A DNA stretch of 64,000 nucleotides from Mycobacterium heckeshornense (GCF_016592155.1 NZ_AP024237.1:3968001-4032000); one strand, 5' to 3'. Counted from the stretch's first letter, positions 17,087 to 27,645 are shown. The notes: generated from the letters alone by a model not told the origin. Made by a program: numbers and translations.

Positions 17087-19495
17087 ATGATTACTGAAGA
17101 AGCCTTTCCCGTCGAACCCTGGCAGGTCCGCGAAACCCGGCTGGACTTCAACCTGTTGGCACAGTCGGAATCGCTGTTCGCGCTGTCCAACGGGCACATC
17201 GGATTACGCGGCAACCTCGACGAAGGAGAGCCGCACGGCCTGCCGGGCACCTACCTCAACTCGTTCTACGAAGTCCGGCCCCTGCCCTACGCCGAGGCGG
17301 GGTACGGGTATCCGGAGGCCGGGCAGACCATCGTCGACGTCACCAACGGCAAAATCATCCGGCTGCTGGTCGACGACGAGCCGTTCGACGTCCGCTACGG
17401 CGAACTGATCGACCACGAGCGCACGCTCGACCTGCGCGCCGGCACACTGACCCGGATCGCGCACTGGCGCTCACCGGCGGGCAAGCAGGTGAAAGTGGTG
17501 TCGACCCGGCTGGTGTCGCTGGCCCAGCGCAGCGTGGCCGCCATCGAGTACGTGGTCGAGGCGATCGACGAATTCACCCGCGTCACCGTGCAATCCGAGC
17601 TTGTTGCCAACGAGGATCTGCCGCAGATGTCGGGCGATCCGCGGGTGGCGGCGGTGCTGGACAATCCGCTGGAGCCCGTCGAGCAGGACTCACGCGAATG
17701 TCGGGCGATGCTCATGCATCGCACCCGGGCCAGCGGCCTGATGATGTCGGCGGTGATGGACCACGAAATCGACGTGCCCGGACGCGTCGAGTTCGACACC
17801 GAAACACGTCCGGACCTGGCTCGCACCACGGTAATCTGCGGGCTTCGTCCCGGACAGAAACTGCGCATCGTCAAGTACCTGGCCTACGGGTGGTCGAGCC
17901 TGCGGTCGCGGCCCGCGCTGCGTGACCAGGCCGCGGCCGCGCTGACCGGCGCCCGCTACCACGGATGGCAGGGGCTGCTCGACGCCCAGCGCGAATACCT
18001 CGACAAGTTCTGGGACAGCGCCGACGTCGAGGTCGAAGGTGACCCGGTGATCCAGCAGGCGGTGCGATTCGGGCTCTTTCACATCCTGCAAGCCAGCGCG
18101 CGCGCCGAAGTGCGCGCCATCCCGGGCAAAGGACTGACCGGCACCGGGTATGACGGCCACGCCTTTTGGGACACCGAAGGATTCGTTCTTCCCGTGCTCA
18201 CCTACACCGCGCCCCAAGCGGCGGCCGACGCCCTGCGCTGGCGGGCAGCCACCCTGGACCTGGCCCGCGAGCGGGCGGCCGTACTTGATCTGCAGGGCGC
18301 AGCGTTCCCGTGGCGAACCATCCGCGGCCAGGAGTGCTCGGGGTACTGGCCGGCCGGCACGGCGGCTTTTCACGTCAACGCCGACATCGCGGCGGCGTTC
18401 GAGCGCTACCGCATCGTCACCGGCGACGAGTCGTTGGAGGAAGAGTGCGGGCTGGAGGTGCTGATCGAAACCGCCCGGCTGTGGCGGTCGCTCGGACACC
18501 ACGACCGGCACGGCGTCTGGCACCTCGACGGCGTCACCGGCCCGGACGAATACACCGCGGTCGTGCGTGACAACGTGTTCACCAATCTGATGGCGGCGCA
18601 CAACCTGCGCGTGGCCGCCGAGGCGTGCGCCCGCCATCCGGAGAAGGCGCGCGCGATGGGGGTCAGCACCGAGGAAACCGCCGCCTGGCGCGACGCGGCC
18701 AACGCGGCGCACATCCCTTACGACGAGGAGCTGGGCGTGCACCAGCAGTGCGAGGGCTTCACGACGTTTGCCGAGTGGGACTTCGACAAGAACGCGACGT
18801 ACCCGTTGCTGCTGCACGCGCCGTATGTGCGGCTCTACCCGGCGCAGGTGATCAAACAAGCCGACCTGGTGCTGGCGATGCAGTGGCAGAGCCACGCGTT
18901 CACGCCTGAACAGAAGGCCCGCAATGTCGACTATTACGAGCGGCGCACCGTGCGCGACTCGTCGCTGTCGGCATGCACCCAGGCGGTGATGTGCGCCGAG
19001 GTGGGCCACTTGGAGCTGGCTCACGACTACGCCTACGAGGCGGCGCTGATCGACCTGCGCGACCTGCACGCCAACACCCGCGACGGGCTGCACATGGCGT
19101 CGTTGGCCGGGGCCTGGACCGCGCTGGTCGGCGGCTTCGGGGGCCTGCGCGACGACGAGGGTATCCTCTCGCTCGACCCGCAGCTGCCCGACGCCATCGC
19201 CTGCCTGCGGTTCCGGTTGCGCTGGAGAGGATTTCGAGTCAGCGTGTGCGCCACCCACGAGGACGTCACCTACACCCTGCGCGACGGGCCCGGCGGTGAG
19301 CTGACGATCCGCCATGCCGGCGAAGAGCTCAAGCTCAGCACTGAAGCGCCTACGACCGTCCCGGTGCGGATCCGGGAGCCGTTGCTGCCGCCGCCGCAGC
19401 AGCCCCCAGGCCGCGAACCGGTGCACCGGCGCACGGTGGCGTCACGCAGACTTCAGGCCCAGCCCAGCTCGTCGGCCCGGGCAGCGGTCAGCTGA
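17087..19495 (+). CDS. Glycoside hydrolase family 65 (trehalose or maltose phosphorylase-like)
   Basis: An 802-residue GH65 protein corresponding to Rv3401 (about 786 residues). An N-terminal beta-sandwich (residues 1 to about 270) precedes an (alpha/alpha)6 barrel. The catalytic acid is Glu488 within GPDEYTAVV. A small C-terminal beta domain and a Pro/Arg-rich tail follow. GH65 enzymes cleave alpha-linked diglucosides by hydrolysis or phosphorolysis; coupling with beta-phosphoglucomutase favours a phosphorylase, probably acting on trehalose or maltose. The stop overlaps the convergent TetR gene by 8 bases. Confidence 0.92.
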   Translation: MITEEAFPVEPWQVRETRLDFNLLAQSESLFALSNGHIGLRGNLDEGEPHGLPGTYLNSFYEVRPLPYAEAGYGYPEAGQTIVDVTNGKIIRLLVDDEPFDVRYGELIDHERTLDLRAGTLTRIAHWRSPAGKQVKVVSTRLVSLAQRSVAAIEYVVEAIDEFTRVTVQSELVANEDLPQMSGDPRVAAVLDNPLEPVEQDSRECRAMLMHRTRASGLMMSAVMDHEIDVPGRVEFDTETRPDLARTTVICGLRPGQKLRIVKYLAYGWSSLRSRPALRDQAAAALTGARYHGWQGLLDAQREYLDKFWDSADVEVEGDPVIQQAVRFGLFHILQASARAEVRAIPGKGLTGTGYDGHAFWDTEGFVLPVLTYTAPQAAADALRWRAATLDLARERAAVLDLQGAAFPWRTIRGQECSGYWPAGTAAFHVNADIAAAFERYRIVTGDESLEEECGLEVLIETARLWRSLGHHDRHGVWHLDGVTGPDEYTAVVRDNVFTNLMAAHNLRVAAEACARHPEKARAMGVSTEETAAWRDAANAAHIPYDEELGVHQQCEGFTTFAEWDFDKNATYPLLLHAPYVRLYPAQVIKQADLVLAMQWQSHAFTPEQKARNVDYYERRTVRDSSLSACTQAVMCAEVGHLELAHDYAYEAALIDLRDLHANTRDGLHMASLAGAWTALVGGFGGLRDDEGILSLDPQLPDAIACLRFRLRWRGFRVSVCATHEDVTYTLRDGPGGELTIRHAGEELKLSTEAPTTVPVRIREPLLPPPQQPPGREPVHRRTVASRRLQAQPSSSARAAVS

Positions 19496-20066
19496 CCGGC
19501 GGCGGCTCGACGATCCGGGCCACTTCGGCGGCCACCGCCTGCCGCAGCTGGTCGTCGGTCATCTCGTCGATACCCGCCGCGGATCGCAAGAACGGCTCGA
19601 ATAACCGCCAACCCAGTTGCAGGGCAACCGCATTGGCGACAGCCAAACGCGCGCTGCGGTCGCTGCGGTGTCGCGGCCGCACCTGATCCAGCAGCTGCGA
19701 GACGCCGGGAAACCGGCGCTGCAACTGCCCGGCCGGATAGCCGTCGAGCAGGGCGCGGGCCATCACCCGCATATGCCGGTCGAACGCCCGCTCCACCTCG
19801 GTCGCCGGCGCACCGCTCTGCAGCAACGCGGTCGTCGTCATGCCCAGGTGATCGAGCACGGCGCCGACCAACTTCTCCTTGGTGCCGAAGTGGCGAAACA
19901 CCAACCCGTGGTTCACCTTCGACCGAGCGGCGATGTCACGGATCGAGGTCGCGGCCGGACCCCGCTCGGCGAACAGGTCGGCCGCGGCCGCCAGGATCGC
20001 GGCCGCAACCTGTTCGCGCCCCACGGGCACCCGGCCTGGTTCACCCCTTGACACCGGCGTAGTCAT
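19488..20066 (-). CDS. TetR-family repressor (Rv3405c-like)
   Basis: A 192-residue regulator with a TetR DNA-binding domain at about residues 18-65 ([20 protein letters not shown] then [18 protein letters not shown]) and a helical ligand-binding C-terminus. It is divergent from the TauD-type gene, and two palindromes lie between and over their starts. In M. tuberculosis Rv3405c represses Rv3406, and its loss gives resistance to compounds that Rv3406 inactivates (recalled knowledge); the same circuit is expected here. Confidence 0.9.
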   Translation of the reverse strand: MTTPVSRGEPGRVPVGREQVAAAILAAAADLFAERGPAATSIRDIAARSKVNHGLVFRHFGTKEKLVGAVLDHLGMTTTALLQSGAPATEVERAFDRHMRVMARALLDGYPAGQLQRRFPGVSQLLDQVRPRHRSDRSARLAVANAVALQLGWRLFEPFLRSAAGIDEMTDDQLRQAVAAEVARIVEPPPVS

Positions 20067-20074
20067 ACGACTAC
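20059..20074. promoter_or_regulatory. Second operator overlapping the TetR start codon
   Basis: GTAGTC-ATAC-GACTAC is a perfect inverted repeat with the same GTAGTC core as the adjacent 36-bp palindrome. It covers the repressor's start codon (20064-20066), which would fit autorepression. Confidence 0.65.
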
Positions 20075-20110
20075 AGTAGCGTATGTAGTCAATTGACTAC
20101 ATACGCTACT
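20075..20110. promoter_or_regulatory. 36-bp perfect palindromic operator between TetR and TauD genes
   Basis: The left arm AGTAGCGTATGTAGTCAA (20075-20092) is exactly complementary to the right arm 20093-20110, with no spacer. It ends 12 bases before the TauD-type ATG and starts 9 bases before the TetR start. It is long enough for two TetR dimers or for one dimer with extended contacts. Confidence 0.9.
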
Positions 20111-20122
20111 CCGAGGGATCCG

Positions 20123-21019
20123 ATGACCACTTCTTCGACAACCACGGTGACCAGGCTCGGCAGCCGCATCGGCGCGCGCCTCGACGGGGTGCGACTCGGC
20201 GGTGATCTCGACCCCGCCACGCTCGACACGATCCACCGGGCGCTGCTGAAGCACCGGGTGATCTTCTTCCGCGGCCAGCATCACCTCGACGACGACCAGC
20301 AGCTCGCGTTCGCCCGGCTGCTGGGCACCCCGATCGGGCACCCGGCCGCGAAGTATCTCGCCGTCGAGAACGCGCCCGTGATCACACCGATCAACTCCGA
20401 ATACGGGAAGGCGACCCGCTGGCACACCGACGTCACATTTGTCGCGAACTACCCCGCGGCCTCGATCCTGCGAGCGGTCACGCTGCCAAGCTATGGCGGA
20501 TCGACGTTGTGGGCCTCCACCGCGGCGGCCTATGAGGCGCTGCCCGAGCCGCTGAAGCGGCTCGCGGAAAACCTGTGGGCGCTGCACAGCAACCGCTACG
20601 ACTACGTCGGTGCCGAAGCGCTGAGCGAGGGAGAGCGCGCGTTTCGGGAAGCGTTCGAAAAGCCGGACTTTCGCACCGAGCATCCGGTGGTGCGGGTGCA
20701 TCCGGAGACCGGTGAACGGACCCTGGTTGCGGGCGATTTCGTGCGCGGCTTCGTCGGCTTCGACGAACATGAGTCGCATGTGCTGCTGGACTTGCTACAA
20801 CGTCGAATCACCATGCCGGAGAACACGATCCGGTGGAATTGGGAGCCGGGTGACGTCGCTATCTGGGACAACCGCGCCACCCAGCACCGCGCCGTCGACG
20901 ACTACGACGACCAGCCTCGGCTCATGCACCGGGTCACCCTGATGGGCGATGTGCCCGTCGACGTGCACGGCCAGCGCAGCCGCGTGATCGCCGGAGCGCC
21001 GCTTGCCGTGGCGGGCTAG
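20123..21019 (+). CDS. Fe(II)/2-oxoglutarate-dependent alkyl sulfatase (TauD family, Rv3406-like)
   Basis: A 298-residue TauD/TfdA-family dioxygenase close to Rv3406 (about 295 residues). The iron ligands are His101 and Asp103 in HTDVTF and the distal His in [10 protein letters not shown]. The 2-oxoglutarate-binding Arg is in MHRVTL. Rv3406 is a type II alkyl sulfatase that cleaves sulfate esters oxidatively, which suggests sulfur scavenging (family knowledge). ATG 20123 with GAGGGA upstream is preferred to a TTG at 20093, which lies inside the palindrome. The end overlaps the convergent choD stop by 4 bases. Confidence 0.92.
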   Translation: MTTSSTTTVTRLGSRIGARLDGVRLGGDLDPATLDTIHRALLKHRVIFFRGQHHLDDDQQLAFARLLGTPIGHPAAKYLAVENAPVITPINSEYGKATRWHTDVTFVANYPAASILRAVTLPSYGGSTLWASTAAAYEALPEPLKRLAENLWALHSNRYDYVGAEALSEGERAFREAFEKPDFRTEHPVVRVHPETGERTLVAGDFVRGFVGFDEHESHVLLDLLQRRITMPENTIRWNWEPGDVAIWDNRATQHRAVDDYDDQPRLMHRVTLMGDVPVDVHGQRSRVIAGAPLAVAG

Positions 21020-22752
21020 CCCGCGGAGCTGACCGGTTCGATCGGCAACCAGCGCAGCGCGCCGGGCGCATCGGCCGGGACCACTGGATGCTCGGGTGGG
21101 ACCGGCGCCAGCCGGCGATAGGGCTCGCCTTGGGCCGGCCGCAGATCCTTGTGTCCCTTGTTCGGCCACAGCGACACGGCGCGTTCGGCTTGCGCGGTGA
21201 TCGAAAGTGACGGGTTGACACCGAGATTCGCCGAGATCGCAGCGCCGTCGTGCACCGAGAGCGTCGGGTAGCCATACACCCGCTGATACGGGTCGATGAC
21301 CCCGTGCTCGGGACTGTCGCCAATCGCGGCGCCGCCCAGGAAGTGCGCAGTCAGCGGGATGTTGAACAGCTCCCCCCAGGTGCCGCCGGCGACGCCGCCG
21401 ATCTTCTCGGCGATCCGCCGTGTCACCTTGTTGCCGATCGGGATCCACGACGGGTTGGGCTCGCCGTGCCCTTGCTTGCTGGAATACCGTCGGCGCCCGA
21501 ACATTCCGCGTTTGGTAAACGTCGTGATCGAGTTGTCCAGGTGCTGCATGACTAGCGCGATCAACGTCCGTTCGCTCCACCGGTGAACGATGAGTAGCCG
21601 CAGGGTGCCGCGCGGGTCTTGGCGGGCGTTGTGGATGAACTGTCGCCAGCGCGGCATGTCGGTGCCCTCGGGGCCGGGGCCGTCGGTCATCAGCGTCTGC
21701 AGCAGCCCCATCGCGTTGGAGCCCTTGCCGTAGCGCACCGGCTCGATGTGGGTGTCGGGGGTGGGATGGATCGACGACGTGATCGCCACGCCGTGGGTGA
21801 GGTCGAGATCCGGCGACACGTCGAGCTTTCCGGCGCCGACGATGGATTCGGAATTGGTCCGGGTGAGCACGCCGAGACGGTCGGACAGCTTCGGCAGTTT
21901 GCCCTCGTCGCGCATCTTGAACAGCAGCCGCTGGGTGCCCCATGTCCCGGCGGCCAGCACCAGATACGTCGCGGTGAACGTTTTCTTCTGCTTGCGCACC
22001 CAGCGGCCGGTGCGCACGGTTTGCACCTGCCACACCCCGTCGGCCAGCTGCTCGAAGCCGACGACCGTCGTCATCGGAATCACTTGTGCACCAGCGCTTT
22101 CCGCCAGCCCGAGATAGTTCTTCACCAGGGTGTTTTTCGCGCCGTAGCGGCAGCCGGTCATGCAGCATCCGCATTCATGGCAGCCGACCCGCTCGGGCCC
22201 TACCCCGCCGAAGTAGGGATCGGGCACCCGCTGGCCCGGCGCCTTCTCGCCGTTCGGGCCGAAGAACACCCCGACCGGGGTGGGCACCCACGTGTCGCCG
22301 AAGCCCATCTCGTCGGCGACTTCCTTGACGATGCGGTCGGCGTCGGTGAACGTGGGGTTGCGCACCACGCCGAGCATGCGCTGCGCCTGCTCGTAGTGCG
22401 GCATCAGCTCCGCACGCCAGTCGGTGATGTGCGACCACTGCCGGTCGTTGAAGAACGGTTCCGGCGGCACGTACAGCGTGTTGGCGTAGTTCAGCGATCC
22501 GCCGCCCACGCCGGCGCCGGCCAGGATCATGACGTTGCGCAGCAGGTGAATGCGCTGGATGCCGTAGCAGCCCAGCTTGGGCGCCCACAGGAACTTGCGC
22601 AGGTTCCAGGAGGTCTTGGCGAACTCGTGGTCGGCGAACCGGCGACCGGCTTCGAGGACCCCGACGCGATACCCCTTCTCGGTCAGCCGAAGCGCGGTCA
22701 CGCTGCCCCCGAAACCCGAACCGATGATCAGCACGTCGTAATCAGGCTCCAC
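21016..22752 (-). CDS. choD: GMC-type cholesterol oxidase-like oxidoreductase ChoD
   Basis: A 578-residue GMC flavoprotein with the recalled length of ChoD (Rv3409c). [20 protein letters not shown] is the FAD-binding motif. A Cys-rich insert, [16 protein letters not shown], lies near residues 195-210. It is annotated in M. tuberculosis as cholesterol oxidase, but cholesterol oxidation there is mainly attributed to 3beta-HSD, so its substrate is uncertain. GTG 22752 (MEPDYDVL) gives the family length; an upstream in-frame start would run into the hairpin. It is downstream of guaB3 on the same strand, with a strong hairpin between. Confidence 0.88.
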   Translation of the reverse strand: MEPDYDVLIIGSGFGGSVTALRLTEKGYRVGVLEAGRRFADHEFAKTSWNLRKFLWAPKLGCYGIQRIHLLRNVMILAGAGVGGGSLNYANTLYVPPEPFFNDRQWSHITDWRAELMPHYEQAQRMLGVVRNPTFTDADRIVKEVADEMGFGDTWVPTPVGVFFGPNGEKAPGQRVPDPYFGGVGPERVGCHECGCCMTGCRYGAKNTLVKNYLGLAESAGAQVIPMTTVVGFEQLADGVWQVQTVRTGRWVRKQKKTFTATYLVLAAGTWGTQRLLFKMRDEGKLPKLSDRLGVLTRTNSESIVGAGKLDVSPDLDLTHGVAITSSIHPTPDTHIEPVRYGKGSNAMGLLQTLMTDGPGPEGTDMPRWRQFIHNARQDPRGTLRLLIVHRWSERTLIALVMQHLDNSITTFTKRGMFGRRRYSSKQGHGEPNPSWIPIGNKVTRRIAEKIGGVAGGTWGELFNIPLTAHFLGGAAIGDSPEHGVIDPYQRVYGYPTLSVHDGAAISANLGVNPSLSITAQAERAVSLWPNKGHKDLRPAQGEPYRRLAPVPPEHPVVPADAPGALRWLPIEPVSSAG

Positions 22753-22768
22753 CGGCCCCAGCCTACGG

Positions 22769-22826
22769 CGAGCAGACGCAGAATCGCACAAAAGCGGCCG
22801 CGGTAACGCGATTCTGTGTCTGCTCG
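22769..22826. terminator. 19-bp near-perfect inverted repeat after guaB3
   Basis: The arm CGAGCAGACGCAGAATCGC (22769-22787) pairs with 22808-22826 with one mismatch around a 20-base loop. It starts (minus strand) 9 bases after the guaB3 stop and ends 16 bases before the choD GTG. It probably terminates guaB operon transcription. I believe this sequence motif is a frequent dispersed element in mycobacteria, but could not check. Confidence 0.75.
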
Positions 22827-22835
22827 CGCGGAGAG

Positions 22836-23963
22836 TCAGCTGCTGACGGTCAGGCCGACCTTCTGGAATTCCTTGAGGTCGCAGTAGCCGGCCTTGGCCA
22901 TCGACCGGCGCAGCCCGCCGACGAGGTTCAGCGAGCCGAACGGATCGTCCGACGGGCCGCCCAGCACCTTGCGTAACGGCGCCCGCTCGCCCACGGCGAC
23001 CTGCAGCAGCGCCCCGCGTGGCAGCGACGGGTGCGCGGCCGCGGCCGGCCAGAACCAGCCGTCGCCGAGCGCTTCGGCGGCCTCGGCCAGCGGCGTACCG
23101 AGCACTACCGCGTCGGCACCGCAGGCGATGGCCTTGGCCAGGTCGCCCGAGGTGTGGATGTCGCCGTCGGCCAGCACGTGCACGTAGCGGCCACCGGTTT
23201 CGTCGAGGTATTCGCGGCGGGCGGCGGCGGCGTCGGCGATGGCGGTGGCCATCGGCACGCTGATGCCCAGCACCTCGTCGCTGGTGGTCACCCCCTGGGT
23301 GGAGCCGTAGCCGACGATGACGCCCGCCGCCCCGGTGCGCATCAGGTGCAGGGCGGTGCGGTGGTCGAGCACGCCACCGGCCACCACCGGCACGTCGAGC
23401 TCGGCGATGAAGGTTTTGAGGTTCAGCGGCTCGCCGTCGCTGGCTACTCGTTCGGCGGAGACAATCGTGCCCTGGATGACCAGCAGGTCGATCCCTGCGG
23501 CGATCAGGGCGGGGGTGAGCGCCTGAGCGTTTTGGGGGCTGACCCGCACCGCGGTGATCACCCCGGCCTCGCGGATACGGGCCACCGCGGCACCCAGCAG
23601 GTCGGGATCCAGCGGCGCGGCGTGCAGCTGCTGCAGCAGTCGAATGGCCGCCGCCGGTTCGGGTTCTTTCTCGGCGGCCTCGATGACTTGGGCGATCTTG
23701 GCCCGGTAGTCGGCGTGCCGGCCGATCAGTCCTTCGCCGTTGAGCACGCCCAGCCCGCCCAGCCGACCGAGCTCCACCGCGAACTCCGGGGACACCAGCG
23801 CGTCCGTCGGATGGGAGATGACGGGAATCTCGAACCGGTAGGCGTCGAGCTGCCAGGCTGTGGACACGTCTTTGGAGGAGCGGGTCCGCCGCGACGGCAC
23901 GATGTTGACGTCATCGAGTTCATAAGTGCGCCGTGCCGTGCGGCCCATGCCGATCTCGACCAT
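22836..23963 (-). CDS. guaB3: GuaB3, IMP dehydrogenase family protein
   Basis: A 375-residue TIM-barrel protein of the IMPDH/GMP reductase family, equal in recalled length to Rv3410c. The start MVEIGMGRTARRTYE at 23963 matches the family; in-frame codons up to 23987 overlap guaB2. Unlike GuaB2 it has no CBS domains. The catalytic-Cys loop is replaced by GYGSTQGVTTSD, with no Cys, so it is unlikely to act as an IMP dehydrogenase. In M. tuberculosis GuaB2 is the functional enzyme. It follows guaB2 after 20 bases and is probably co-transcribed. Confidence 0.93.
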   Translation of the reverse strand: MVEIGMGRTARRTYELDDVNIVPSRRTRSSKDVSTAWQLDAYRFEIPVISHPTDALVSPEFAVELGRLGGLGVLNGEGLIGRHADYRAKIAQVIEAAEKEPEPAAAIRLLQQLHAAPLDPDLLGAAVARIREAGVITAVRVSPQNAQALTPALIAAGIDLLVIQGTIVSAERVASDGEPLNLKTFIAELDVPVVAGGVLDHRTALHLMRTGAAGVIVGYGSTQGVTTSDEVLGISVPMATAIADAAAARREYLDETGGRYVHVLADGDIHTSGDLAKAIACGADAVVLGTPLAEAAEALGDGWFWPAAAAHPSLPRGALLQVAVGERAPLRKVLGGPSDDPFGSLNLVGGLRRSMAKAGYCDLKEFQKVGLTVSS

Positions 23964-23983
23964 GTCACGCATGAACGGCCCGT

Positions 23984-25591
<1,608 letters not shown>

Positions 25592-25601
25592 TCAGAAGCC
25601 C

Positions 25602-25607
25602 ATCCTA
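25602..25607 (-). promoter_or_regulatory. Probable -10 element of guaB2
   Basis: TAGGAT on the minus strand, a good mycobacterial housekeeping -10, lies inside the small repeat CCCAT-N4-ATGGG (25599-25612). It predicts a 5' leader of about 28 bases with the ribosome-binding site GAGGAGGG. No clear -35 hexamer is visible. Confidence 0.5.
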
Positions 25608-25698
25608 ATGGGAACCGATCAGCGCGCCGTTGACTAGGTAATGGCCTGGATCGGGGAGGCTGGTCACCGAGCCGCCGGTAGGTGAGCACTGGCTCACC

Positions 25699-25858
25699 CG
25701 GGAGTGTGTTCGTCGATTCCTAGCGATAGATCGTGCCCCTGCCGGTTGGTGAGGGTCGCCTGTAGCGCTGATGGGGTGTCGTGCCGTTCGAGCACTGAAT
25801 CCATTAGGTCGCCGCCGGGTGTCCCTTGGGCTCAATGGGAAACAGCAAGACTTCGGAC
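25699..25858 (+). ncRNA. Candidate bridge-RNA region of the IS110 element
   Basis: IS110 recombinases use a structured RNA from the noncoding end of the element to choose donor and target DNA (established for IS621 and relatives). In the IS110 subgroup this region is 5' of the transposase, so 25699-25858 is where it should lie. A GGCTCA copy at 25829-25834 repeats the hexamer found near both ends. A small hairpin GGTGAGC-N4-GCTCACC is just upstream (25681-25698). No structure was computed. Confidence 0.3.
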
Positions 25859-25874
25859 AAAGGAGGCGATTTCA

Positions 25875-27098
25875 CTGATCTTCATTGGAGACGACTGGGC
25901 CGAAGACCACCACGACATTTACCTGATGAACACCGACGGCGCTCGGCTGGCCTCGCGGCGACTGCCCGAAGGACTCGCCGGTATCCGCGGGTTCCACGAG
26001 CTGGTGGCCACCCACGCTGAAGAACCCGGCCACGTCGTGGTCGGCATCGAAACCGACCGCGGCTTATGGGTCGAGGCGCTGACCGCGGCCGGCTACCAGG
26101 TGTATGCGGTCAACCCGCTCGCAGTGGCCCGCTACCGCGACCGCCACCACGTCTCCGGGGCGAAATCTGATGCCGGCGACGCCAAGCTACTGGCCGATCT
26201 GGTGCGCACCGATCGGCACAATCACCGCATGGTCGCGGGTGACACCCCCATTGCCGAAGCGGTCAAGGTATTGGCACGCGGACACCAAAACCTGATCTGG
26301 GCCCGTATTCGACAGACCAACGCGCTGCGCAGCGCTTTGCGTGAGTATTACCCGGCGGCACTGGAGGCATTCGACGACCTGTCAGACCGTGATGCCCTTG
26401 CCATTTTGGGCCGCGCTCCAACTCCCGCTGAAGCCGCACATCTGAGCCTGTCAAAAATCCGTTCGGCCCTCAAAGCCGCTGGGCGCCAACGTAACCTCGA
26501 CACCCGCGCCCAACAGATCGCAGCCCTGCTGCGCACCGAACAGCTCACCGCCCCCGCCGCGGTCACCGCAGCCTTCGGAGCGACCACCCGCGCCGCGGTG
26601 GGCATCATCGTCGAACTCAACTGCCAGATCGCCGAGCTCGAAACCGAACTGGCCGCACATTTTGAGAAACACCCGGACGCCGACATCTACCTCTCCCTGC
26701 CAGGACTCGGTGTTGTGCTCGGCGCCCGGGTGCTCGGTGAGTTCGGGGATGACCCGAACCGCTACACCGACGCCAAGTCTCGCAAGAACTACGCCGGAAC
26801 GTCACCCTTGACCGTAGCCTCAGGCAAGAAACGCGCCGTGCTGGCCCGCCACGTTCGCAACCGCCGCCTGTATGACGCGATCGACCAATGGGCGTTCTGC
26901 GCCCTATCAACCAGCCCCGGCGCACGCTCCTACTACGACCATCGCCGCGCCGCAGGAGACCTGCACCACCAAGCACTACGCGCCCTGGGCAACCGCCTCG
27001 TCGGCATCCTCCACGGCTGCCTACGACACCGCACCATCTACAACGAACACAAGGCCTGGGCACACCGCCAAACCACCCACGACACCCAAGCCGCTTGA
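25875..27098 (+). CDS. IS110-family DEDD transposase
   Basis: About 407 residues. The N-terminal RuvC-like DEDD domain begins with IFIGDDWAEDHHDIYLM (first Asp), then VGIETDRG (Glu) and KSDAGDAKLLADLV (paired Asp). The C-terminal Tnp_20 domain has LPGLGVVLGARVLGEFG and a Ser in SPGARSYYDHRR, the second-domain nucleophile of IS110 enzymes. A perfect ribosome-binding site AAAGGAGG (25859-25866) stands 8 bases before CTG 25875. No ATG, GTG or TTG in this frame lies near it, so CTG is the likely start; ATG 25926 would delete the first catalytic strand. The reading frame is intact, so the element may be active. Confidence 0.9.
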   Translation: MIFIGDDWAEDHHDIYLMNTDGARLASRRLPEGLAGIRGFHELVATHAEEPGHVVVGIETDRGLWVEALTAAGYQVYAVNPLAVARYRDRHHVSGAKSDAGDAKLLADLVRTDRHNHRMVAGDTPIAEAVKVLARGHQNLIWARIRQTNALRSALREYYPAALEAFDDLSDRDALAILGRAPTPAEAAHLSLSKIRSALKAAGRQRNLDTRAQQIAALLRTEQLTAPAAVTAAFGATTRAAVGIIVELNCQIAELETELAAHFEKHPDADIYLSLPGLGVVLGARVLGEFGDDPNRYTDAKSRKNYAGTSPLTVASGKKRAVLARHVRNRRLYDAIDQWAFCALSTSPGARSYYDHRRAAGDLHHQALRALGNRLVGILHGCLRHRTIYNEHKAWAHRQTTHDTQAA

Positions 27099-27231
27099 CA
27101 ACTTACGACCCTGGGATGTCTATCGGCTCAGTGTGAGCCCGGTGACGACGCGCGCCGGGGCGGCGTGACAGGTCGGTACCGCCCGGTGGTTCCGCTGGCG
27201 TGATGGTGGCCGGGCTGCGTAATGTGGAGAC

Positions 27232-27645
27232 GTGCGCGACTATCTACCACCGGGTTTGCCGCCCGACCCGTTTGCCGACGACCCGTGCGACCCTTCGGCG
27301 GCGCTGGACGACGTCGAACCGGCCCAGCCGCTGGACCCGCAGGAGCGGATGGCGGTCGAAGCCGACCTGGCCGACCTGGCCGTATACGAGGCATTGTTGG
27401 CGCACAAGGGGATTCGTGGTCTCGTGGTCTGCTGTGACGAATGCCAGCAGGACCACTACCACGACTGGGACATGTTGCGCGCCAACTTGCTGCAGTTGCT
27501 CGTCGACGGCACTGTCCGCCCTCACGAGCCGGCCTACGACCCGGAACCGGACGCCTACGTCACCTGGGACTATTGCCGCGGATACGCCGACGCATCACTC
27601 AACGAGGCGACCTCCGACTCCGAGGGCTATCACGGGCGCCGCTGA
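27232..27645 (+). CDS. DUF5319 protein (Rv3412-like)
   Basis: A 137-residue conserved actinobacterial protein of unknown function, nearly the length of Rv3412. The centre has CCDECQQDHYHDWDMLRANL, a Cys-Cys-x-x-Cys followed by a His/Asp cluster that could bind a metal, and a downstream YVTWDYCRGYADASLNE segment. GTG 27232 follows TAATGT (27220-27225) by six bases, so the message may be leaderless. It is convergent with rsdA and divergent from guaB2 across the insertion element. Confidence 0.85.
   Translation: MRDYLPPGLPPDPFADDPCDPSAALDDVEPAQPLDPQERMAVEADLADLAVYEALLAHKGIRGLVVCCDECQQDHYHDWDMLRANLLQLLVDGTVRPHEPAYDPEPDAYVTWDYCRGYADASLNEATSDSEGYHGRR

Larger units (their letters stand above)
25693..27128 (+). 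mobile_element. IS110-family insertion sequence (boundaries approximate)
   Basis: A DEDD-type transposase gene with a long 5' noncoding end and short 3' end, the layout of the IS110 subgroup. IS110 elements lack terminal inverted repeats and make no target duplication, so ends cannot be read directly. GGCTCA occurs near both likely ends (25691-25696 and 27125-27130). Taking CT within it as core gives about 1436 bp, and rejoining the flanks gives the small palindrome CACTG-GCT-CAGTG, but this is only one possibility. It lies between the divergent guaB2 and DUF5319 genes, which are neighbours in M. tuberculosis. Confidence 0.7.

Noticed and set aside
17690..19426. Long minus-strand frame opposite the GH65 gene
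   Set aside because: Shadow of the GH65 reading frame; no recognisable fold and strongly Arg/Val/Gly biased.
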